From: Dillenia suffruticosa
Lineage: Eukaryota > Streptophyta > Magnoliopsida > Dilleniales > Dilleniaceae
Length of the DNA: 64,000 bases
Direction: 5' to 3'
Assembly (NCBI GenBank): GCA_033439265.1
Contig: JAVTVX010000002.1
Coordinates: 1,002,001-1,066,000 of the forward strand
Shown here: positions 60,640 to 64,000 of the stretch, piece after piece
Position numbering within the stretch: position 1 is the stretch's first letter
How the letters are laid out: each line of letters opens with the position of its first letter
The notes under the pieces: generated by a model
Seen by the model: the letters and a program-made list of their open reading frames with translations, nothing else
Told to the model about the DNA's origin: nothing
Databases searched by the model: none
Translations under genes and position numbers: made by a program

Positions 60640-60845
60640 ATTTTTTATTTATTTTTTATTCTTTTATATTATATTAATCGATATCCGAAATCATATTTTA
60701 ACTAATTTTGTCTGAAATTTGCAGTGGTCTATTTAAAGAGATTACCCTCCAAATATAATTTTTTTTATGCCCTTGTGAGTCGAACTCAAAAACTTGATTA
60801 AGAGATATAATACTACATCTTACTAAACCAACTATATGTTAATAT
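60640..60845 (-). repeat. dispersed SINE-like repeat, family A
   Basis: Contains ATCGATATCCGAAATCAT, TTTGCAGTGGTCTATTTAAA, GATTACCCTCC, GAGTCGAACTC, CTTGATTAAGAGAT and CTAAACCAACTATATGTTAA. The reverse complement carries a B-box-like GAGTTCGACTC. Confidence 0.55.
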
Positions 60846-61496
60846 GATGTCGGGTATTTTATTCTGACTATCACATTATTATTATAGATTTGAACTTACT
60901 ATGCTTTTCCCACTGTATTCACAAAAGTAAACATGTAGGGGTTCGCCCAATAACATTACTTTTTGTAAGTGGGGTCACTAACAGTTTATTAATTTTAATT
61001 AAAATAGTAAAATTAAAATTGAATTACTAAAACCACTGAAATAAAGTAATATTAACTTCCATTTTTTTTTTGGACAGCATGTAAACAAAAATTTGCCAGA
61101 AAAATTTTAATTCTAATATAAATAAAATTGTAAATATTCAATTTTATGGTCTGTTATTTCCAGCATTCTCGTGTTTTGAAACTATCATAAGATTTTATGT
61201 ATTTATAAATTTATGTACTTTATCTGTGTACACGATGATATCGTGTTTATATAAACTAAACATATTTTTTTAAAGTGAAATGTAAAATCGACCCATTACC
61301 TTTGTTTTTATTTAAACTTTTTTTGTCATTTTAGTGGGATCAAATTGAGCAAAACAATAAAAGGTTTTAAATATTAATGCAATAATGTTATTTATTTCAA
61401 ATTTAGTTGGGGGGTCATTTGACATCACTAGAGCTCCTCTCTCACCCCCAGGAGGGTTGGTCAAGAATGAAGGAACCCTTCATTTTTTTTTATTGG

Positions 61497-61660
61497 TCCC
61501 CTAGACTTGGTCCACCGTCGAGTATCCGGAACTTTGCTCTAACTAATCTCGATCGAATTGCTGTTGGATTTCAATTGGCAAGGAGCTCTCCCAATAACAT
61601 TTTTTACCATTAACAAGATTCAAATCTCAATTTTTTACATGGAATCCTTGTGTCCTTCCT
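61497..61660 (-). repeat. dispersed SINE-like repeat, family B copy 2
   Basis: Matches 4009-4180 block by block (ACTTGGTCCACCG, GAGTATCCGGAA, CTAACTAATCTCG, GAATTGCTG, CTCTCCCAA, GATTCAAATC). Confidence 0.5.
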
Positions 61661-61904
61661 CCTAATCGGAAGGAACCCTTCATCAATGTGATTTTGGTGA
61701 TACTTGTACAACCAAAAAAAAAAAAAAAAGTGGTATTGGTGACAAAAGATGAGGGAACACAGGCCCAGATTAGATTATCATTGAATCTTCTCATGTGGGC
61801 AAAGTTTGTTCATTTTCTTGAACTAGGCCCAAAATTAGGACAAACCCAGAACCCATTTCGTCACTAGTCACTTTTTTTTTTTTTTTTTTACTATTTTTTT
61901 TGTG

Positions 61905-62060
61905 TTATATCAACCGGTATCCAGTTTGAGACTTACAGTAATCCATTAAGGAGACTACCCTCCCAACATAGTTTTTTTCATATTCAAATCGCGGGTCGAA
62001 CTCAGAAACTTGATTAAGGGATTTAGTACCATATCCCATTAGACCAACTGTCCGTTAATT
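61905..62060 (-). repeat. dispersed SINE-like repeat, family A (best copy)
   Basis: On the minus strand it starts TTAACGGACAGTTGGTCTAA, with an A-box-like GTTGGTCTAATGGG (62048-62035) and B-box-like GAGTTCGACCC (62003-61993) about 30 nt apart, the layout of a tRNA-derived pol III promoter. A partial second copy follows at about 62070-62175. No clean target duplication was found. Confidence 0.6.
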
Positions 62061-63394
62061 TTTTTTTTTACTATATCGATCCGTATTCAAAATTATAGCC
62101 AAACTAACTTCTATTTGTCTATTTTAGAGATAGTTTTCTCAATATAATTTTTTTATTTCTAAGAAAGCTAACACCTTAGTTATTAGTTATTATGACAACT
62201 ATCAATTGATTTGGTCACTACAACATTGGCAAGGAAGGAAAATAAGGAAGGGGGTGTGCTTGTAATTGTGGTCTTATCAGATCAACCTTTTCGTGAAGTT
62301 ATCCATCTTCATGATTAGTTGCTTAATTTCGAATTAATCCATCTTCATTGATTTGTTGTGGCGTCTTAAATTTTTATTTGAATTTCTAATAACTCTACGG
62401 CTAGTGTTCTAATTGTCAATCCCCATTCCCTGCATATTGGATTCTATTTGTTTATTGCGGTGGAGAGAGGTTGCTTTGCATATTGTTGTGAATTAAATGC
62501 AAAAATTCAAAGATGACATGCCCACATGGTCCCCCCAAATAATTAGCACAGCAATTTATTATGGTATCAGGCCAAACAGGACCATCCCTATCCTCATTGT
62601 GCACTAGATGTGAAAGGTGTAGATCAAATTTGTCTTATACAATTCTTTATTTTCTCTTTTCTTATTAACTATAAAATTAAAAATTCTTTTAAGTGATAGA
62701 TAAAGATACAGACAACGAGTCAATCAAAAAGACGTGTCAAACTAGAATTAGAATATGAATTCAATAATGAAATTTCATCCTAAATTCAATTGACTTATAC
62801 CTTCCACATGCAACGACTATTTTTCAAGTTGAATCAAATTTTAATACATGTAAACTGCATTAATGGATTTGAATATTATGAATTTTAATTTGGAGCACCA
62901 AATACCAATGAGTTAAAACTCAATTAGTACCGTTCTCTCTTTCTGGTCTCAAGTGTAAGCCTCCCTTGTATATTCAAAAAAAAAAATTTGGAACTTCAAA
63001 TTCAATCCACTTGTTTGTATACTCAATTTTAAAAGAAAATTAGATCGGAACTAAAAAAGAAATTCAAACTTCATCATGGTCATATAATGAATAATAATAA
63101 TATATTTCAAATCAATATATAAATTTTTCATATTCAAAATCTACTAGTAAATTTAAATCCAGATTGTCTGATGTAGTCCTAAGGTTCAAGGAAATAAAAC
63201 ACTGGATCACCATCGGAAAGGACCGGATCATACTATTCCATCCTCACATGGGAACCGTGAGGAAATTTCAGTAGGATTTGACACCACACAATGATATTAG
63301 AATCTCAGGATCTTGATTCCCTGGAAATTGATTTTTCTAATGCATTTTTGACAAGGCAAGTTGAAAGCTTCTTCTTCGTGTTAGCTAGAAGATG

Positions 63395-63396
<2 letters not shown>

Positions 63397-63431
<35 letters not shown>
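63397..63431. repeat. (TA)n microsatellite
   Basis: About 17 TA units in gene-free DNA. Confidence 0.85.
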
Positions 63432-63433
<2 letters not shown>

Positions 63434-64000
63434 ATTTGGTAAACATTTAAGTGATGAAATGTTTAAAAATATGACAAGACCAGTATAACCCGTAGGTAGG
63501 AAATTAAAGAAAAATAATAAGAAAAAATTATCCAATTATATGAATAAAATATCAAACTAATTGAATTTTGTGTAAAGTATTCCAGTTTATTTGATTTTTA
63601 ATTTATTTGATTTACATAATATTGCTTCCAGTGATATTAATTTGATTTTCGTGAAGAAGAAAATATTATTATTTTATTTTTCAATTTTTTGGAAATTAAA
63701 GAAATAAAAATAATATATTTTTCTTTTTAATTATATAAGGATTTAAACGTGAGATGAGAAGGCGAAATTGGGCCACGCACAATGCGGCCCTACCCTGCCC
63801 TGCCCACCCCGCGTGCGCCGCTAATGTGTGTCCGTACATCCCCCGCCCCTGAGTCTTCCGCATCAGCTTATTTAAATCATGTCAAACACCAAGAAGTCAG
63901 GAGAAAAGTATCCACCAACTTAGTTTTTTTTATTTTTATTTTTTATTTTTTAAATGAAGTTACGACAATGTTGAAAGTCCTATTATAGTATTTTTCCTTC

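Larger units (their letters stand above)
53540..64000. other. gene-free AT-rich stretch right of NCL
   Basis: No frame resembles a known protein; the NCL promoter should lie at 53.5-54 kb (minus strand). It contains microsatellites (57440-57476 CT; 63397-63431 TA), several copies of the family A SINE-like repeat, a family B copy, and a 118-bp-period direct repeat. A short frame at 59189-59443 ends in a Lys-rich stretch (KVKVKAKAKL) that I do not recognise. Confidence 0.5.

Noticed and set aside
1..64000. CRISPR arrays, operons, phage or bacterial islands
   Set aside because: The window is eukaryotic plant DNA with spliced genes; the only spaced repeats are microsatellites and transposable elements.

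Overview
The window is nuclear DNA of a dicotyledonous (eudicot) plant. It is AT-rich, its genes are split by short GT-AG introns, it carries abundant (GA)n/(TA)n microsatellites and poly-T tracts, two Ty1/copia LTR retrotransposons and tRNA-derived SINEs, and all recognisable proteins are plant-specific families. I do not assign a species.

Layout. 1-6.6 kb: gene-poor, dispersed short repeats and a possible LINE RNase H scrap. 6.6-9.6 kb, plus strand: a CIN-class TCP transcription factor of the TCP3/TCP4/TCP10 group with a long leader, uORFs and a miR319 target site. 12.0-15.3 kb, minus strand: an IQD (IQ67-domain, IQD9/10-like) gene with two nonsense codons and two damaged splice donors. One of the nonsense mutations creates a new donor that could splice both stops out in frame. 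16.2-21.3 kb: a copia element with 256-bp LTRs and a GTTTC target duplication, probably sitting in the leader intron of the IQD gene. 22.4-27.1 kb, minus strand: an intact four-exon LRR receptor kinase (subfamily XII type, non-RD kinase, 1185 aa), with a frameshifted relic of a paralogue at 32.6-32.8 kb. 34.9-42.3 kb: a second copia-type element, with 485-bp LTRs 98.8% identical and a TCATT target duplication. Its interior is dead, and it contains a near-perfect 457/495-bp inverted duplication of gag and a very GC-rich minisatellite block. 44.2-46.1 kb, plus strand: a five-exon SPOROCYTELESS-like EAR-motif repressor (SPEAR/TIE family, 434 aa). 47.7-53.5 kb, minus strand: a seven-exon NCL-type Na+/Ca2+ exchanger-like protein with two EF-hands (588 aa), with a 177-bp SINE in intron 1. 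53.5-64 kb: no gene, several SINE-like repeats and one 118-bp-period direct repeat.

How the genes relate. The TCP and the SPEAR/TIE gene, about 35 kb apart, belong to families whose products interact in Arabidopsis: TIE1 recruits TOPLESS co-repressors to CIN-TCPs. The NCL-like exchanger and the IQD protein both belong to calcium signalling. I see no evidence of an operon-like or co-regulated cluster. The most unusual signals are the splice-site-creating nonsense mutation in the IQD gene and the hairpin-forming retroelement, which could be a natural source of silencing RNA.

Exon boundaries were deduced by eye from reading frame, splice consensus and remembered family sequence. For the four main genes the exon lengths add to whole codons. 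No database search or alignment was run.
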